Assembly (NCBI RefSeq): GCF_010820565.1
Contig: NZ_JAAIJQ010000006.1
Location: forward strand, 1-64,000
Length of the DNA: 64,000 bases
Direction: 5' to 3'
Source: Thiorhodococcus minor
GTDB taxonomy: Bacteria; Pseudomonadota; Gammaproteobacteria; Chromatiales; Chromatiaceae
A program made the translations under genes and the position numbers. Positions 36,397-46,830 of this stretch are shown in pieces (positions within the stretch are counted from its first letter, which is position 1; each line of letters begins with the position of its first letter). The notes below the pieces were generated by a model. It searched no databases, was not told the origin of the DNA, and saw only the letters and a program-made list of their open reading frames with translations.

Positions 36397-37320
36397 CTAG
36401 CGCTGACACGGCAACGGCGCCAGGCGCGGCCGCTTCTGCAGCCTGAGGAGATCGTCGCGCAGCTGCTCCAGCCGTTTCTCCAGGCGGGCCTGCTGTGCGG
36501 CGTCGAGGCTGGCGTCGAGACGAATGAAGAGCTCGCTGACCCTTGCCTCGATCTCATCGCCCGCGCGCCTCAGGCGCGGGGGCAGGTCGCTGAAGTCGAC
36601 CAGCCAGGAGGTCATGAAGGCGGCGATCTCGCGCTCGCCCGCGCCGCGCTTCAGCCGTTCGATCAGCTGCCGCCGCTTGCGGGTCCGGTAGTCGACCACG
36701 GCGGCCTCGGACTCCGGCATGCGTCCGGTGACGTGTCGCACGATGTGGGCTTGTCCCGGGCGCAGCGGGCCGGTCCAGTCCTCGATCGCTTCAATATAGC
36801 GGCGCGCCCGCTTCTCCTTCTCCCAGGCGGTGTCGCGTTTGGCGAGATCGGCCTCGTCCTCCTCGGCCTCCTCGCGGAAGCGCCGCTCGAGCGCCCTCAG
36901 CTGAGCTGGGGTCAGGTCCGCCAGGAGTGGCGCAGCCAGCGCGACCGCCAGCCGGGCGTGGCGTTTGTAGAGCGCGAGGAAGGCACTGGTCAGACAGGCC
37001 ATGTTGACCGCGTCGAATCCGGCACGGCTGGCGCCGAGCGTCTGATCGAAGAAGGCTGCCAGGTGCGGCAGCTCCTGCGAGCGGTGTCGCGCCAGCTCCT
37101 GCTCGAGCCGCGGCTCCCAGCGCCTGACCTGATCGCTCGCGAGATCGAGATAGTCGATCGCGTATTGCTTGGCGAAGAAGTCGGCGGTGTTGTAGGCGAT
37201 GCTGACTCTGCTGCAGCCGCCGATCGCCAGGACGCAGGCCGCCATGATGAGCATGAACCGCAGGGGCGCGAAGCGTGATGGCTGGGGGAGGGGGCGGGGC
37301 GCTCTGCGCAGCCTGGACAT
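36397..37320 (-). CDS. DUF6279 family lipoprotein
   Basis: 307 residues from ATG 37318-37320. A basic N-terminal region precedes a hydrophobic segment and a lipobox (LAIGGCS), so it is lipid-anchored. The mature part starts [11 protein letters not shown] and is nearly all charged alpha-helix, as in DUF6279 proteins. Repeated acidic/basic stretches ([20 protein letters not shown]) suggest coiled coils. Role unknown; an envelope function is likely. It is divergent from the aminotransferase gene, so the two probably share a 130-bp promoter region. Confidence 0.82.
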   Translation of the reverse strand: MSRLRRAPRPLPQPSRFAPLRFMLIMAACVLAIGGCSRVSIAYNTADFFAKQYAIDYLDLASDQVRRWEPRLEQELARHRSQELPHLAAFFDQTLGASRAGFDAVNMACLTSAFLALYKRHARLAVALAAPLLADLTPAQLRALERRFREEAEEDEADLAKRDTAWEKEKRARRYIEAIEDWTGPLRPGQAHIVRHVTGRMPESEAAVVDYRTRKRRQLIERLKRGAGEREIAAFMTSWLVDFSDLPPRLRRAGDEIEARVSELFIRLDASLDAAQQARLEKRLEQLRDDLLRLQKRPRLAPLPCQR

Positions 37321-37450
37321 CTCGGGTCGCCCGCCGAGGCCGCTCGGACGGATCTCGCGAATTCTTAAGAGCCGAACAGGGTTATTTGAATCTGGTCGGT
37401 CCGAATGTAGACTTAGATCTTTTAGCCAACTCATCACCGAGAGGTCCTCC

Positions 37451-38653
37451 GTGGTTGCCCCCGAGTCCGAATTCAGCCGCATCAAGCGGCTTCCGCCCTA
37501 TGTCTTCAACATCGTCAACGAGTTGAAGGCGGAGGCGCGAGCGCGGGGCGAGGACATCATCGATTTTGGCATGGGCAATCCGGACCAGCCCACGCCCCAG
37601 CACATCGTCGATAAGCTGACCGAGGCGGCCAACCGCCGCGATACGCATCGCTACTCGGTCTCGCGCGGCATCCCGCGTCTGCGCCGCGCCATTTGTCACT
37701 GGTACAGAGACCGCTTCGACGTCCATTTGGATCCCGATTCCGAGGCCATCGTCAGCATCGGGTCCAAAGAGGGCCTCGCACACCTGGCGCTTGCCACCAT
37801 GGGCGCCGGCGACACGGTTCTGGTTCCGAATCCGGCCTATCCCATCCATCCCTACGGCTTCATCATCGCCGGCGCCGACGTGCGTCACGTGCGCCTGACG
37901 CCCGACGTCGACTTCTTCGAAGAGCTGAAGAAGGCCATCCAGGAGTCCTGGCCCAAGCCCAAGATGCTGGTGCTGAACTTCCCCGGCAACCCGACCACGC
38001 AGTGCGTGGAGCTGGACTTCTTCCAGAAGGTCGTCGACATCGCCAGCGAGGCGGGCATCTGGGTCGTCCATGATATCGCCTACGCGGACATCGTCTTCGA
38101 CGGCTACAAGGCGCCCTCGATCCTGCAGATTCCCGGGGCCAAGGACATCGCCGTGGAGTTCTTCTCCATGTCCAAGAGCTATAACATGCCCGGCTGGCGC
38201 GTTGGCTTCATGTGCGGCAACAAGACATTGGTCTCCGCGCTGGCGCGGATCAAGTCTTATCTGGACTACGGAACCTTCACGCCGATTCAGGTCGCCGCCA
38301 TCGCTGCGCTCGAGGGACCGCAGAGCTGTGTGCGCGAGATCTGCGACATGTACGAGAGCCGCCGAGACGTGCTCTGCAGCGGTTTGAGCGCGGCCGGCTG
38401 GGCGGTCGAGCCGCCCAAGGCGACCATGTTCGTTTGGGCGCCCATACCCGAGCCCTACCGCGAGATGGGGTCGCTCGAGTTCTCCAAGAAGCTGCTGCGC
38501 GAGGCCAAGGTGGCCGTCTCCCCAGGCATCGGCTTCGGCGAGTATGGCGACGACCACGTCCGCTTCGGACTCATCGAGAACGAGCACCGCACGCGCCAGG
38601 CGATTCGCGGCATCAAGGAGATGTTCCGCAAGGATTCCCGCGTCGGGGCCTGA
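37451..38653 (+). CDS. alaC: alanine transaminase-type class I/II aminotransferase
   Basis: 400 residues from GTG 37451, with GAGAGG 6 bases upstream. Fold-type I PLP enzyme. The PLP-binding Lys lies in [14 protein letters not shown], the G-N-P-D of [15 protein letters not shown] marks the substrate pocket, and [11 protein letters not shown] and the distal Arg region ([17 protein letters not shown]) complete the signature. It best matches the AlaC group, which makes alanine from pyruvate and glutamate. hom follows 113 bases later on the same strand, an arrangement seen in other gammaproteobacteria. Confidence 0.9.
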   Translation: MVAPESEFSRIKRLPPYVFNIVNELKAEARARGEDIIDFGMGNPDQPTPQHIVDKLTEAANRRDTHRYSVSRGIPRLRRAICHWYRDRFDVHLDPDSEAIVSIGSKEGLAHLALATMGAGDTVLVPNPAYPIHPYGFIIAGADVRHVRLTPDVDFFEELKKAIQESWPKPKMLVLNFPGNPTTQCVELDFFQKVVDIASEAGIWVVHDIAYADIVFDGYKAPSILQIPGAKDIAVEFFSMSKSYNMPGWRVGFMCGNKTLVSALARIKSYLDYGTFTPIQVAAIAALEGPQSCVREICDMYESRRDVLCSGLSAAGWAVEPPKATMFVWAPIPEPYREMGSLEFSKKLLREAKVAVSPGIGFGEYGDDHVRFGLIENEHRTRQAIRGIKEMFRKDSRVGA

Positions 38654-38766
38654 TCCTATTCGCGCCTCGGAACATCCGGGGTGCTCAGCGCGCTTTATAG
38701 AATCTTCGGGCGCTGCGACCGCCAACCCCCTGCGGCGCGCGCCCCTATTGAACCGAGGTGAGATGT

Positions 38767-40083
38767 ATGGAACCGGTCAAGGTCGGATTGTTGGGTCTGG
38801 GAACCGTAGGCGGCGGCACGGTGAGCGTGCTGACACGCAATGCCGCCGAGATCGCCCGCCGCGCCGGCCGTGGCATCGAGATCGCGCACGCCGCGGCGCG
38901 TGAGTACAAGCCGGAGGCGATCGACGGCATCGGGCAGATCGGCCAGATCGGTGACGACGCCTTCGCTGTGGTCGAGGATCCGGAGATTCAGATCGTCATC
39001 GAGCTGATCGGCGGCTACTCACCCGCGCGCGAGCTGGTGCTCAAGGCGATCGAGAACGGCAAGCACGTCGTGACGGCCAACAAGGCCCTCATCGCCAAGC
39101 ACGGCAACGAGATCTTCGCCGCAGCCCAGAAGCATGGCGTCACGGTCGGGTTCGAGGCCGCTGTCGCCGGCGGCATCCCCATCATCAAGGCCCTGCGAGA
39201 GGGGCTGGCGGCCAACCATATCGAATGGATCGCCGGCATCATCAACGGCACCGGCAACTTCATCCTGACCGAGATGCGCGACAAGGGCCGCGATTTCGCC
39301 GATGTCTTGGCGGAGGCCCAGGCGCTCGGCTATGCCGAGGCCGATCCGACCTTCGACGTCGAGGGCATCGATGCCGCGCACAAGCTCACCATCCTCGGCT
39401 CGCTCGCCTTCGGCATCCCGCTGCAGTTCGACCGCTGCTTCACCGAGGGCATCTCCAAGATCGACGCCCAAGACGTCGCCTATGCCACCGAGCTCGGCTA
39501 TCGCATCAAGCATCTCGGCATCGCGCGGCGCTCCGCCGGCGGCATCGAGCTGCGGGTCCATCCCACGCTCATCCCGGAGCGTCGCCTCATCGCCAACGTC
39601 GATGGCGTCATGAACGCCGTGCTGGTGAAGGGTGATGCCGTCGGGCCGACGCTCTACTATGGCGCCGGGGCCGGCTCGCTGCCGACCGCATCCGCCGTGG
39701 TCGCCGACCTGGTCGATGTGGTGCGCGCGCTGACCACGGATCCTACCAACCGCGTGCCACACCTCGCCTTTCAGCCCGACGAGCTTGCGGATACCCCGGT
39801 GCTGCCGATCGAGGAGGTCGAGACGGCCTACTACCTGAGGTTGTCGGCGCTGGACAAGCCGGGTGTCATGGCGCGAATCGCGAGCATCCTGGGTGACCAA
39901 GGGATCAGCATCGAGGCCATCAAGCAGAAGGAGCCGGCGGAAGGCGAGTCCCACGTCCCGCTCGTGATGCTGACGCACCGGGTCGTCGAGGGCCAGATGA
40001 ATCAGGCCATCGCCCAGATCGAGGCATTGGACTCGGTCACCGAGCCTGTCGTGAGGATTCGCATGGAGACGCTGTCGGGCTGA
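38767..40083 (+). CDS. hom: homoserine dehydrogenase
   Basis: 438 residues from ATG 38767, with GAGGTGA a few bases upstream. It reduces aspartate semialdehyde to homoserine for threonine and methionine. The N-terminal Rossmann motif is GLLGLGTVGGGT; NADP contacts and the catalytic lysines lie in VVTANKALIAKHG and in the FEAAVAGGIPIIKALREGL region. A C-terminal ACT domain (about 350-430, LRLSALDKPGVMARIASILG) suggests feedback control by threonine. thrC, which often follows, is absent here; a convergent uppP gene comes next. Confidence 0.95.
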   Translation: MEPVKVGLLGLGTVGGGTVSVLTRNAAEIARRAGRGIEIAHAAAREYKPEAIDGIGQIGQIGDDAFAVVEDPEIQIVIELIGGYSPARELVLKAIENGKHVVTANKALIAKHGNEIFAAAQKHGVTVGFEAAVAGGIPIIKALREGLAANHIEWIAGIINGTGNFILTEMRDKGRDFADVLAEAQALGYAEADPTFDVEGIDAAHKLTILGSLAFGIPLQFDRCFTEGISKIDAQDVAYATELGYRIKHLGIARRSAGGIELRVHPTLIPERRLIANVDGVMNAVLVKGDAVGPTLYYGAGAGSLPTASAVVADLVDVVRALTTDPTNRVPHLAFQPDELADTPVLPIEEVETAYYLRLSALDKPGVMARIASILGDQGISIEAIKQKEPAEGESHVPLVMLTHRVVEGQMNQAIAQIEALDSVTEPVVRIRMETLSG

Positions 40084-40143
40084 GGGGACTCATCGGCCCA
40101 TCGGTCGAATGTCGCCCCCCCTCCATCCAGGAACGGGAGTTTG

Positions 40144-40170
40144 AACCGCAAAGACGCAAGGGACGCCAAG
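40144..40170. repeat. copy of dispersed intergenic repeat (copy 1)
   Basis: AACCGCAAAGACGCAAGGGA followed by CGCCAAG lies between hom and uppP. Its last 25 bases match 20 of 25 positions in the repeat at 46715-46739. A further copy is on the minus strand at about 59115-59139. Confidence 0.5.
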
Positions 40171-40270
40171 TTAAGGTCGAGAATTGGGCGCTGCTCGCCC
40201 TTTCAGGGTTAGGCGAATCCCTGGAATCCTCGTACGAATCGCCCGTCCCATCGACGGCCCTATCTCGGGC

Positions 40271-41083
40271 TCACCACACTAGGAACAGGATCACCCCGCC
40301 GAGCAAGAACCGGTAAATCACGAAGGGCAGCATGCTGATGCGCTCGATGAACCTCAGGAAGAAGTGGATCGTGAGGTAGGCGACGGCAAAGGAGATGGCC
40401 GCGCCGAGCCCGAGCGCGAGCCAATCGGTCGGGTCTTGGGCCTCGAGCAGGTCCAGGGTCTCGAGTGCGCCGGCCATCAAGATGGTCGGAATCGCGAGCA
40501 GGAAGGAAAAGCGCGAGGCCGCGCGGCGCGTGAGGCCGAGCATGAGCCCCGCCGTGATGGTGATGCCCGAGCGCGAGGTGCCTGGAATGATGGCGATCGC
40601 CTGCATAAGCCCGACGACCAGGGCATCGCGCCAGTGCACCGAGTACTCGTCCCGGGCACGCTTCCCGCCCCAGTCAGCCCACCAGAGGAGTGCCCCGAAG
40701 CCGATCGTGGTGCCTGAAATCACGAAGGCGATGAGGGTGTCGTCCTGCCGCAGATACTCCAGCAGGGATTTCAGCGGTAGCCCGAGCAGGACCACCGGAA
40801 GGGTCGCTAGAAGCAGCATCCAGCCGAGTCGCGCGTCGGGATTCTCCAGACTTCGCGTGCGGGTCGAGCCGAGCACCGCCGCGACCATGCGGACGATCTC
40901 GGTGCGGAAATACAGCATGACGGCGAGCAGGGTGCCGAGGTGGACAGAGACGTCGAAGGCCAGGCTCTGCAGCTCGTAGCCGAAGAGCAGGGGCGTGAGC
41001 ACCAGATGCCCGGAGCTGGAGATGGGCAGGAACTCGGTGATGCCTTGGACGAAGGCGAGCAGAAGGATCTGAATGGTTTCCAC
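40271..41083 (-). CDS. uppP: undecaprenyl-diphosphatase
   Basis: 270-residue inner-membrane protein with about 8 helices. It dephosphorylates undecaprenyl pyrophosphate so the lipid carrier can be reused for peptidoglycan and O-antigen. Motifs are QGITEFLPISSSGHLVL in the first helical hairpin and IPGTSRSGITITAGLMLG in the second half, with E and R residues of the active site. Full family length. It is also known as BacA for bacitracin resistance. It stands alone on the minus strand, convergent with hom. Confidence 0.96.
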   Translation of the reverse strand: METIQILLLAFVQGITEFLPISSSGHLVLTPLLFGYELQSLAFDVSVHLGTLLAVMLYFRTEIVRMVAAVLGSTRTRSLENPDARLGWMLLLATLPVVLLGLPLKSLLEYLRQDDTLIAFVISGTTIGFGALLWWADWGGKRARDEYSVHWRDALVVGLMQAIAIIPGTSRSGITITAGLMLGLTRRAASRFSFLLAIPTILMAGALETLDLLEAQDPTDWLALGLGAAISFAVAYLTIHFFLRFIERISMLPFVIYRFLLGGVILFLVW

Positions 41084-41213
41084 TGGACGACTCCTGGATG
41101 CGAGGGCCGGGAGTATACACGCTGGTCTTGGCGGACCGATCCTCCTCGCCGCCGCTCATACCGCGGACCTGCAAGGCTGCGGGCGGCCGTGGCGCCATGC
41201 CGCCGGGCCAGGC

Positions 41214-41978
41214 TCAGTCGAGATCGAACGCGCGCCACGCCGCCCGGTGAGGCAGCGTCGGAGAGGCGAGGGCCGCGACATAGCCGTCCTCGGGGATGCA
41301 GTTGCGCACCATCGGGCGCGGTGCCTCCGGGGCGCGCGGGCGGAAGAGTCCGCGTCCGTCGCACTTGGCGTCGGCCTCCAGCGCCGTCCAGGCCCGGTAG
41401 AAGCGATCCAGTTGCTCGGGCTCGGGGGTCCGGCGAAGCGCCTCGACCGTTTCGGGAGCCAGCATGCGCTCGGCGACGCCGAAGATATCGATGCGCGGAC
41501 GGATCCATTCGCAGTCCACGCCCAGCTCGCGCTCCGGAGACAGGCCGAGACGCACCCCCACCAAGGCGAGGTCGCCCGTGGTGCTCAGGTTGAACGCCAG
41601 GCCGAGATCGCCGGCCTCGAGATAGGGCTTGCCGGCGGGGCCGTAGCAAAAGGCGATCCGCTCGGGCGCCGCGTCGACGTAGCCGGCGAGGATCCGGCGC
41701 AGACCGGCCTGGGCGCGGATGTAGCGCTCGCGATAGCCGGCGTGGCGCATGCGCTCGGCGCGGTCGCGCTGGCGGGCTCCAAGACAGGGCAGGCAGCGGC
41801 TCAGGTCGGCGCCTCGGCGGTCGGCTCGAATGCGCCACAGATGGAGCTCTTCCGGGGCGAGCGGCGGATGGCTCGCGGCCCTCGTCCAGTGAAGGCTCTC
41901 TTCCCGCTTCTCCTCTTCTTGAAGCCCGTCTGCCTGAAGCGCCGTCGTCGACTTGTCCGCTGCCATCTCCGCCGTCAT
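41214..41978 (-). CDS. 4'-phosphopantetheinyl transferase, Sfp type
   Basis: About 254 residues. It transfers the phosphopantetheine arm from CoA onto carrier proteins of polyketide, non-ribosomal peptide or fatty-acid synthases. Two tandem half-domains are visible. Motifs are YGPAGKPYL and LAFNLSTTGDLALVGV, the Mg-binding GVDCEW, and WTALEADAKCDGRGL, the W-T-x-x-E-A-x-x-K element. Start uncertain: ATG 41978 has GGGG 5 bases upstream; an ATG at 41996 and a GTG at 42017 are possible. No synthase gene is in the window, so its target is unknown. Confidence 0.85.
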   Translation of the reverse strand: MTAEMAADKSTTALQADGLQEEEKREESLHWTRAASHPPLAPEELHLWRIRADRRGADLSRCLPCLGARQRDRAERMRHAGYRERYIRAQAGLRRILAGYVDAAPERIAFCYGPAGKPYLEAGDLGLAFNLSTTGDLALVGVRLGLSPERELGVDCEWIRPRIDIFGVAERMLAPETVEALRRTPEPEQLDRFYRAWTALEADAKCDGRGLFRPRAPEAPRPMVRNCIPEDGYVAALASPTLPHRAAWRAFDLD

Positions 41979-42034
41979 TTTGACCCCAATCGTCATCTTC
42001 CTATAATCTCGCCCCACACACTTGGAGGCCTGTC

Positions 42035-42241
42035 GTGCAGTCCCCGAAAGATTCCCCTATCGAGGCATGCGTCGAGCGACTCTGCAGCAAAGGCTGCCGT
42101 CAGGTTCGGCTGGATATCGCGACGCTCGAGGCCGGCGGGGACCTGCCCGAAACGCGCGATCTATCCGCAGCCCAGAGGGCCGCTCTCCTCGAAGAGCTCA
42201 AGCAGATCATGGCCGTCTATGGCGACAGCTGCCGTGTCTGA
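42035..42241 (+). CDS. small hypothetical protein (68 aa)
   Basis: A GTG start at 42035 has GGAGG about 8 bases upstream. The protein is hydrophilic and helix-rich, with two Cys residues (CVERLCSKGC region) near the N-terminus and another near the end. Sequence such as RQVRLDIATLEAGGDLPETR looks protein-like, not random. I do not recognise a family. It is divergent from the phosphopantetheinyl transferase and 97 bases before tex, so it may be co-transcribed with tex. Confidence 0.65.
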   Translation: MQSPKDSPIEACVERLCSKGCRQVRLDIATLEAGGDLPETRDLSAAQRAALLEELKQIMAVYGDSCRV

Positions 42242-42338
42242 CGACGCGCCAGCTTAATGGATGCGCCCCCGGCGCCCAAGTGCCTGAACCTTCCCTGGAT
42301 TACGCTCACTTCCCGCATCGCATCGATTCCGAAACCCT

Positions 42339-44675
42339 ATGACCAAGATCATCGAGACCATCGCCCAAGAGCTATCGGCCCGTCCGGCCCAAGTCGAGGC
42401 GGCCGTTCGGCTGCTGGACGAGGGGGCGACCGTGCCCTTCATCGCGCGCTACCGCAAGGAGGTGACGGGTGGTCTCGACGATATTCAGCTGAGGCACCTT
42501 GAAGAGCGGCTGGGCTACCTGCGTGAGCTCGATGAGCGCCGAGTGGCCGTGCTCAAGAGCATCGAGGAGCAGGGCAAGCTGACCGATGAGCTGCAGGCCG
42601 AGATCGAGGCGGCCGAGACCAAGCAGCGGCTGGAGGACCTCTATCTTCCCTACAAGCCCAAGCGTCGCACTAAGGCGCAGATCGCGCGCGAGGCGGGGCT
42701 CGAGCCCTTGGCCGATGCCATCCTGTCGGATCCGAGCCAGAGCCCGGAAACACTGGCTGAAGGCTATGTCGACGCGGCCAAGGGCGTGGCCGACGGGGCC
42801 GCGGCCTTGGAAGGCGCGCGCCAGATCCTCATGGAGCGTTTCGCCGAGGATCCCGAGCTGACGGGCAGGCTGCGGGATCACCTCTGGGAGAACGGCATTC
42901 TGGTCTCGCGCGTGGTCGAGGGTCAGGAGCAGGAAGGCAACAAGTTCTCGGACTATTTCGATTACCGTGAGGCGGTCGCCAAGATCCCCTCGCACCGCGC
43001 CTTGGCGCTCTTTCGGGGACGTAACCAGGGTGTCCTCACGCTGGAGCTGCTGGCGGGCGAGGGGGATGATCCCGACGCTGTTTGCCGCGGCCTGGTCGCC
43101 AGCCGTTTCGAGGTCCGTCCGCAAGGCCGCCCCGGCGACGATTGGCTGATGGAGACGGTACGCAAGGCCTGGCGCGTCAAGCTGATGACGCGTCTGGACC
43201 TGGAGCTGAAGCACCGCCTGATGGAGGCTGCGGAGGAAGAGGCGATCCGCGTCTTCGGACTCAACCTCAAGGCGCTCCTGCTGGCCGCCCCGGCCGGGCG
43301 TCTGCCGACCATGGGGCTGGATCCCGGCCTGCGCACGGGCGTCAAGGTGGCCGTGGTCGACAGCACCGGCAAGGTAGCGGCGACCGACACCATCTATCCC
43401 CATGCGCCCAAGAAGCAATGGGACGCCTCCATCGTACGGTTGGCCGACTTGGCGAAGGCGCATGACGTCAAGCTCGTCAGCATCGGCAATGGCACCGCCT
43501 CGCGGGAGACCGATCGCCTGGCCCGCGACCTCATCACAGGCCACCCGGAGCTCGGCCTGAAGTCCCTGGTCGTGAGCGAGGCGGGCGCCTCCGTCTATTC
43601 GGCCTCGGAAGTCGCCTCGAAGGAGCTGCCCGCAATGGATGTGTCGCTGCGCGGCGCAGTCTCGATCGCGCGGCGTCTTCAGGACCCGCTCGCCGAGCTG
43701 GTCAAGATCGAGCCCAAGGCGATCGGGGTCGGGCAGTACCAGCACGACGTCAATCAGACGCGGTTGGCGCGCACGCTGGACGCCGTGGTCGAGGACTGCG
43801 TGAACGCCGTCGGTGTCGACCTGAACACCGCCTCGGTGCCCCTGTTGGCGCAGGTCTCCGGGCTCAATCGGGGGCTGGCGGAGAACATCGTGCAATTCCG
43901 CGAGGCCAATGGCGCCTTTCAGAATCGCAAGTCACTCATGGCCGTACCACGCTTTGGTGACAAGGCCTTCCAGCAGAGCGCCGGCTTTCTGCGCATTTCT
44001 GACGGAGACGAGCCGCTCGATGCATCCGCCGTCCATCCCGAGGCCTACCCCGTGGTGCGTCGCATCGTCGAAAAGACGGGCAAGACCATCGCCGATCTGA
44101 TCGGCGAGGGGACCATCTTGCACCGTCTCGATCCCAAGGACTTCACGGACGACCGGTTCGGCCTGCCGACCGTAAAGGACATCCTGGCGGAGCTGGAAAA
44201 GCCTGGCCGCGACCCGCGTCCGGAATTCAAGACGGCGCAGTTCAAGGAGGGTGTCGAGACGCTCAAGGACCTGGAGCCCGGAATGGTGCTCGAGGGAACA
44301 GTGACCAATGTCACCAACTTCGGGGCCTTCGTAGATATTGGTGTCCATCAGGACGGTCTGGTGCATATCTCGGCCTTGGCCGACCGCTTCATCAAGGACA
44401 CGCACGAAGTCGTCAAGTCCGGCGATTTGGTCAAGGTGAAGGTGATGGAGGTCGATCTCGACCGCAAGCGGATCGCGCTGAGCATGCGCCTCGGCGAGGC
44501 GAGCCAGGGCGGCAATGGCCGGGGCCGTGCGGCGCGCGGCGGCGGACGCGACGCCGCGCCCGCCCAGCGCAAGCCGCGGACGCAAGGCGGCCAGAAGGGA
44601 CCCGCTGCGCCCCCGCCCTCGGGCATCATGGGTGGCGCCCTGGCGGATGCCTTCGCCAAGGCGAAAAAGGGCTAG
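42339..44675 (+). CDS. tex: Tex family RNA-binding transcription accessory protein
   Basis: 778 residues. Tex is a highly conserved cytosolic nucleic-acid-binding protein. Domain order: N-terminal Tex helical domain, a YqgF/RNase-H-like fold ([20 protein letters not shown], about 327-345), helix-hairpin-helix repeats ([19 protein letters not shown]), and a C-terminal S1 domain ([20 protein letters not shown], about 648-720). The tail is Gly/Arg-rich ([17 protein letters not shown]), probably a further RNA contact. Full length. A SET-domain gene follows 20 bases later. Confidence 0.96.
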   Translation: MTKIIETIAQELSARPAQVEAAVRLLDEGATVPFIARYRKEVTGGLDDIQLRHLEERLGYLRELDERRVAVLKSIEEQGKLTDELQAEIEAAETKQRLEDLYLPYKPKRRTKAQIAREAGLEPLADAILSDPSQSPETLAEGYVDAAKGVADGAAALEGARQILMERFAEDPELTGRLRDHLWENGILVSRVVEGQEQEGNKFSDYFDYREAVAKIPSHRALALFRGRNQGVLTLELLAGEGDDPDAVCRGLVASRFEVRPQGRPGDDWLMETVRKAWRVKLMTRLDLELKHRLMEAAEEEAIRVFGLNLKALLLAAPAGRLPTMGLDPGLRTGVKVAVVDSTGKVAATDTIYPHAPKKQWDASIVRLADLAKAHDVKLVSIGNGTASRETDRLARDLITGHPELGLKSLVVSEAGASVYSASEVASKELPAMDVSLRGAVSIARRLQDPLAELVKIEPKAIGVGQYQHDVNQTRLARTLDAVVEDCVNAVGVDLNTASVPLLAQVSGLNRGLAENIVQFREANGAFQNRKSLMAVPRFGDKAFQQSAGFLRISDGDEPLDASAVHPEAYPVVRRIVEKTGKTIADLIGEGTILHRLDPKDFTDDRFGLPTVKDILAELEKPGRDPRPEFKTAQFKEGVETLKDLEPGMVLEGTVTNVTNFGAFVDIGVHQDGLVHISALADRFIKDTHEVVKSGDLVKVKVMEVDLDRKRIALSMRLGEASQGGNGRGRAARGGGRDAAPAQRKPRTQGGQKGPAAPPPSGIMGGALADAFAKAKKG

Positions 44676-44695
44676 GCCGGATCGGGTCGGCGGGC

Positions 44696-45031
44696 GTGGG
44701 CGCTCGCAGATGGACGTCGACGCTGCAGTCCCGGGTCTATGCCGCCCGCTCTCGGATCCACGGATTCGGCTGCTTCGCGCGCATCGGTTTCGAGTCCGGC
44801 GATTTCATCGGCAGCTATGCGGGGCCGACGGTCGAGGAGGATGGCCGCTATGTCCTCTGGGTCTATGATGCCGAAGCGGATCGCGTGACCGCCCGGCTGG
44901 GCACCAACCTCTTGCGGTGGGTGAATCACAGCGATGAGCCGAATGCGGAGTTCGACGGTTTCGACCTCTATGCCAAGGCGGCCATTGCCGCGGGCGATGA
45001 GATCACCTGCGACTATGGGGCCGCGCTCTGA
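44696..45031 (+). CDS. small bacterial SET-domain protein
   Basis: 111 residues from GTG 44696, starting 20 bases after tex. It is essentially one SET domain: SRIHGFGCFARIGFESGDFI at the start, WVNHSDEPNAEF (N77-H78-S79, the pseudoknot motif that binds AdoMet) and EITCDYG with Y107 at the end. SET domains use AdoMet to methylate protein lysines. Pre-SET and post-SET Cys clusters are absent. Substrate unknown; the partner may be a ribosomal or DNA-binding protein, but no evidence is in the sequence. SET genes are uncommon in bacteria. Confidence 0.85.
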   Translation: MGARRWTSTLQSRVYAARSRIHGFGCFARIGFESGDFIGSYAGPTVEEDGRYVLWVYDAEADRVTARLGTNLLRWVNHSDEPNAEFDGFDLYAKAAIAAGDEITCDYGAAL

Positions 45032-45109
45032 GTCGCTGAGACAGCCGCGCGTCCCTTGGTGATTGCCGATCGTCCCCATTTAGCTGTAGGAACGACTCAG
45101 GAGCCCACC

Positions 45110-45466
45110 ATGCAAGATCGTCCCGTCATCAAGACCGCGATTCCTCGCCACCGCTACCAGCTGGGCGGCCATATGGCCGCGCTGCTCGGTGATATCGAAA
45201 GCGACGATGGCCGCGCGTACCGCTACATCCTGGCCTTCGTGCCCGCTGGGCAGAGCGAGCCCGTGCTCTATGTGTGCTCCGAAACAGCGCCTCCCGCCGA
45301 GCGCGCCGATGGTGCTTATCGGCTTCGGGTGGTTGGCGAGCTGATGTCGGAAGTCGCGGATACCGACGACCGCTGGGGCGATCTGGAGACCTTTGCGGAG
45401 CAGGCGCTCAAGACTGGTGCGCAGATGCTGGGGCTGTCCTCGGCGCAGATCGTCAAGCTGATGTGA
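45110..45466 (+). CDS. conserved-looking hypothetical protein (118 aa)
   Basis: Start at ATG 45110 with CAGGAG 7 bases upstream. The protein is soluble, with a beta-rich first half (RHRYQLGGHMAALLGDIESD, AYRYILAFVPAGQSEPVLYV) and a helical C-terminus (LETFAEQALKTGAQMLGLSS). No signal peptide or membrane helix. I do not recognise a family. It lies between the SET gene and a zinc carboxypeptidase-like gene on the same strand, and may be part of that transcript. Confidence 0.75.
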   Translation: MQDRPVIKTAIPRHRYQLGGHMAALLGDIESDDGRAYRYILAFVPAGQSEPVLYVCSETAPPAERADGAYRLRVVGELMSEVADTDDRWGDLETFAEQALKTGAQMLGLSSAQIVKLM

Positions 45467-45574
45467 TGCGGCACCTGGGCTGCCGTCTTGCTGGTCGTCT
45501 CGACGCGTTCCTGGCGTCAGGCCAGCATCGGCGCTCACCGTGGTGCCGGGGGCTGTCTCGATGTCAGCCAGGCC

Positions 45575-46648
45575 ATGGAGCAGGATCGGCTGCGACGGAC
45601 GCTCCGGATGCGTGATCCCTTCAGCATTCAGGATCAGCAAATCCAGCCAGGTGAGCGCGCACTCATCGATTTGACGCTCCCCAAGCTGAGCTCCCACACC
45701 TTCCTCTCGATGCCCGTGCATGTGGTCCACGGCAAGAAGGAAGGGCCTTGTCTCTTCGTCGCGGCGGCCATTCATGGGGACGAGCTGAATGGTGTCGAGA
45801 TCGTTCGGCGCTTGCTCGAGGCCAGGGCGCTGCGCCGCCTCTCGGGCACCCTGATCGCCGTCCCCGTTGTCAATGTCTATGGACTCATCCATCAGTCGAG
45901 ATATCTGCCGGACCGGCGGGATTTGAATCGCAGCTTCCCGGGCTCGGCCGCGGGATCGCTCGCCGCGCGCGTCGCCCACGTCTTCATGGAGGAGATCGTG
46001 CGGCGCGCGACCCATGGGATCGACCTGCACACCGGGGCGATCCATCGGACCAATCTGCCGCAGATCCGCGCCAATCTGGACGACCCCGAGACCGAGCGGC
46101 TGGCGCGGGCCTTCGGCGTGCCCGTGCTCCTCAGCTCGACCCTGCGTGACGGGTCGCTGCGCGAAGCGGCCACCGGGCTCGGGATTCGCACGCTGCTCTA
46201 TGAGGCCGGAGAGGGGCTGAGGTTCGACGAGTTTTGCATCCGCGCTGGACTGCAAGGCATCTTGAACGTCATGCGCTCGCTCGGGATGCTCCCCGCGGTG
46301 AAGCGCCAGTCGCGCGTCGCCGCGCCTTTCGTCGCGCGCTCCAGCACCTGGACGCGCGCGCCTGAGAGTGGCCTGCTGCGGACCCTGGTGCCCCTGGGGG
46401 CAAGGGTCCAGCGCGGCGAGACGCTCGGCTTCATCAGCGACCCATCGACAGGCGCCGAGCACGCGGTCAAGGCCCATACGCGCGGCGTGGTCATCGGGCG
46501 TATCCAGATCCCTTCCGTCCACGAGGGGGATGGGCTCTATCACATCGCGCGCTTCAGTGACGACCACGATGAGGTGGTGGGCGAGGTCGAGGCCTTTCAG
46601 CAGACCTGTCTCGACGATTCCGCCGCGCTGGATCCGCCGATCGTTTGA
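45575..46648 (+). CDS. succinylglutamate desuccinylase / aspartoacylase family protein
   Basis: 357 residues from ATG 45575; an ATG at 45608 is the alternative. The zinc-binding carboxypeptidase-like fold of the AstE/AspA family is shown by AAIHGDELNG (His and Glu ligands) and GIDLHTGA (third His), plus RDLNRSFPG, the substrate-binding R-x-x-N-R-x-F-P-G. A C-terminal beta domain (about 270-350, LVPLGARVQRGETLGFISDP) resembles a biotinyl-like swivelling domain, as in related deacylases. Substrate unknown; an N-acyl amino acid or peptide is likely. No arginine-succinyl pathway genes are adjacent. Confidence 0.87.
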   Translation: MEQDRLRRTLRMRDPFSIQDQQIQPGERALIDLTLPKLSSHTFLSMPVHVVHGKKEGPCLFVAAAIHGDELNGVEIVRRLLEARALRRLSGTLIAVPVVNVYGLIHQSRYLPDRRDLNRSFPGSAAGSLAARVAHVFMEEIVRRATHGIDLHTGAIHRTNLPQIRANLDDPETERLARAFGVPVLLSSTLRDGSLREAATGLGIRTLLYEAGEGLRFDEFCIRAGLQGILNVMRSLGMLPAVKRQSRVAAPFVARSSTWTRAPESGLLRTLVPLGARVQRGETLGFISDPSTGAEHAVKAHTRGVVIGRIQIPSVHEGDGLYHIARFSDDHDEVVGEVEAFQQTCLDDSAALDPPIV

Positions 46649-46714
46649 CTTAGAGCGAGCCGCCAGCTCCCGGCTTCCAGCGGCCTGCCTTTCGCCCGAG
46701 ATGGGGCGTTCGAG

Positions 46715-46739
46715 CCACTAAGGCGCAACGGACGCGAAG
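46715..46739. repeat. copy of dispersed intergenic repeat (copy 2)
   Basis: CCACTAAGGCGCAACGGACG followed by CGAAG lies in the gap between the convergent carboxypeptidase-like gene and the EVE gene. It matches 20 of 25 positions of the copy in the hom-uppP gap. A third, inverted copy is near 59115-59139. Confidence 0.5.
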
Positions 46740-46830
46740 CAAGGCGAGGGGTTGGCCGAGATGCACCTTCCGCCCTCTGGGTGAGTGAATCGACTTCGCG
46801 ATGCACTGAGGCTGAAGAGAGCGGTCGGCT

